This document shows positions 4,974-5,946 of a stretch of DNA of 5,946 nt, one piece after another. The DNA is from CAYNFH01 sp964396385 (GTDB lineage: Bacteria; Armatimonadota; Chthonomonadetes; Chthonomonadales; CAJBBX01), in the NCBI GenBank assembly GCA_964396385.1, contig CAYNFH010000313.1:1-5946 (forward strand), given 5' to 3'. The notes below the pieces were generated by a model, which was not told the origin of the DNA, searched no databases, and saw nothing but the letters and a program-made list of their open reading frames with translations. The position numbers and the translations under genes were made by a program. Numbering within the stretch: position 1 is the first letter of the stretch; every line of letters begins with the position of its first letter.

Positions 4974-5946
4974 ATGGCTACTGGCAAGATCGTGCAGGTG
5001 CAAGGTCCCGTGGTGGACGTTGCGTTCGAGCCCGGGTCGCTGCCGGCGCTCCTGAACGCGCTCACCATCGATGAGCCGGCGCAAGGCATCCACCTGACTG
5101 TCGAGGTCGCCCAGCACCTGGGTGACGAGGTGGTCCGATGCGTCGCGATGTCGTCCACCGACGGCCTTGTGCGCGGCATGGCCGCCGTCGATACGGGCCG
5201 CCCCATCGCGGTGCCGGTGGGCCGGGAGACGCTGGGCCGCGTGTTCAATCTCCTGGGGCAGCCAATCGACGAGCGGGGTCCGGTGGACGTAAAGGAGAGC
5301 TGGCCCATCCATCGGCCGGCGCCTTCCTTCGAGGAGCAGGCGCGCTCCAATGAGGTGCTGGAGACCGGCCTCAAGGTGATCGACCTCCTAACCCCCTACC
5401 TGAAAGGCGGGAAGATCGGTCTGTTCGGCGGCGCGGGTGTGGGCAAGACGGTGCTCATGCAGGAGCTCATCACCAACATCGCCACGGAGCATGGCGGCTT
5501 CTCCGTCTTCGCCGGAGTGGGGGAGCGAACCCGCGAGGGGAACGACCTGTGGCTGGAGATGAATGAGTCCGGCGTTATCTCCAAGACGGCCATGGTCTTC
5601 GGCCAGATGAACGAGCCGCCGGGAGCGCGGTTGCGGGTGGCGCTGTCCGGCCTGACTATCGCGGAGTACTTCCGCGACGTGGAGGGCCAGGACGTGCTCC
5701 TCTTCATCGATAACATCTTCCGGTTCACGCAAGCCGGCTCGGAAGTATCCGCACTGCTGGGCCGCATCCCCAGCGCCGTGGGGTACCAGCCTACACTGGG
5801 CACCGAGATGGGTGCCCTTCAGGAGCGGATCACCTCCACCAGCAAGGGCTCCATCACCTCCGTACAGGCCATCTATGTGCCGGCGGACGACTATACGGAC
5901 CCGGCACCGGCCACAGCCTTTACGCACCTGGACGCGACAACGAACC
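4974..5946 (+). CDS. atpD: F-type ATP synthase subunit beta (3' end outside window)
   Basis: The first 324 codons are present and the frame runs off the right edge. The N-terminal beta barrel opens with GKIVQVQGPVVDVAF, continues with GLVRGM and GRPIAVPVG, and leads to LGRVFNLLGQPID. The nucleotide-binding domain has the Walker A motif GGAGVGKT (152-159, Lys158), GERTREG (183-189) with the catalytic Glu184 and Arg185, and a Walker B strand ending at Asp246 in VLLFIDNIFRFTQAGSEVSA. GRIPSAVGYQPTL and the VPADDYTDPAPATAF stretch also match. All catalytic residues seen are intact. By family it is the catalytic subunit of the membrane-bound F1Fo complex, making or hydrolysing ATP. Unlike the common atpAGDC order, the gene upstream is a channel gene and not atpG, and atpD has its own promoter, so this is the head of a separate unit. 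atpC would be expected next, beyond the window. Confidence 0.98.
   Translation, partial: MATGKIVQVQGPVVDVAFEPGSLPALLNALTIDEPAQGIHLTVEVAQHLGDEVVRCVAMSSTDGLVRGMAAVDTGRPIAVPVGRETLGRVFNLLGQPIDERGPVDVKESWPIHRPAPSFEEQARSNEVLETGLKVIDLLTPYLKGGKIGLFGGAGVGKTVLMQELITNIATEHGGFSVFAGVGERTREGNDLWLEMNESGVISKTAMVFGQMNEPPGARLRVALSGLTIAEYFRDVEGQDVLLFIDNIFRFTQAGSEVSALLGRIPSAVGYQPTLGTEMGALQERITSTSKGSITSVQAIYVPADDYTDPAPATAFTHLDATTN

Overview
The window is dense bacterial DNA of high GC content (clearly above 60% by eye). It carries seven protein genes, two of them cut by the window edges, and no RNA genes, CRISPR arrays or transposases that I can see. GTG and TTG starts with strong GGAGG-type ribosome binding sites, and sigma-70-like promoters of the form TTGA..-N18-TATA.T, fit a free-living high-GC bacterium. 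The phylum cannot be fixed from this sequence. The NTGLELV...SRWDLGG ending of the histidine kinase and the FolD variant recall Armatimonadota or Gemmatimonadota-like lineages, but that is a weak guess.

Layout from left to right. (1) Positions 1-695, + strand: the C-terminal part of a HisKA_2-type sensor histidine kinase. (2) 813-1667 and 1700-1951, - strand: a two-gene sulfur operon, transcribed MoaD/ThiS-like carrier first and two-domain thiosulfate sulfurtransferase second, from a near-consensus promoter at 1993-2022. (3) 2203-4791, + strand: a tightly packed operon nusB - folD - MscS-type channel. The NusB has a central insertion of about 130 residues and an acidic tail. folD follows after 20 bases, and the channel gene overlaps the end of folD by 8 bases. 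(4) 4974 to the right edge, + strand: atpD (F1 ATP synthase beta subunit), led by its own promoter at 4879-4908 and not preceded by atpG.

The most unusual feature is not a gene. Each of the three gaps longer than 90 bases (696-812, 1952-2202, 4792-4973) holds the same kind of element: a short array of 8-base units of the form GTGNNGGR on the + strand, then a short spacer, then the same kind of array inverted. The arms can fold into stems of 19-23 pairs. The unit sequence differs between loci (GTGAGGGG, GTGATGGA, GTGTGGGA) but largely agrees between the two arms of one locus. In the first gap the repeat unit itself supplies the TGA stop codons of both convergent genes. The elements are absent from the short gaps inside operons. 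No stretch longer than 300 bases lacks a gene.
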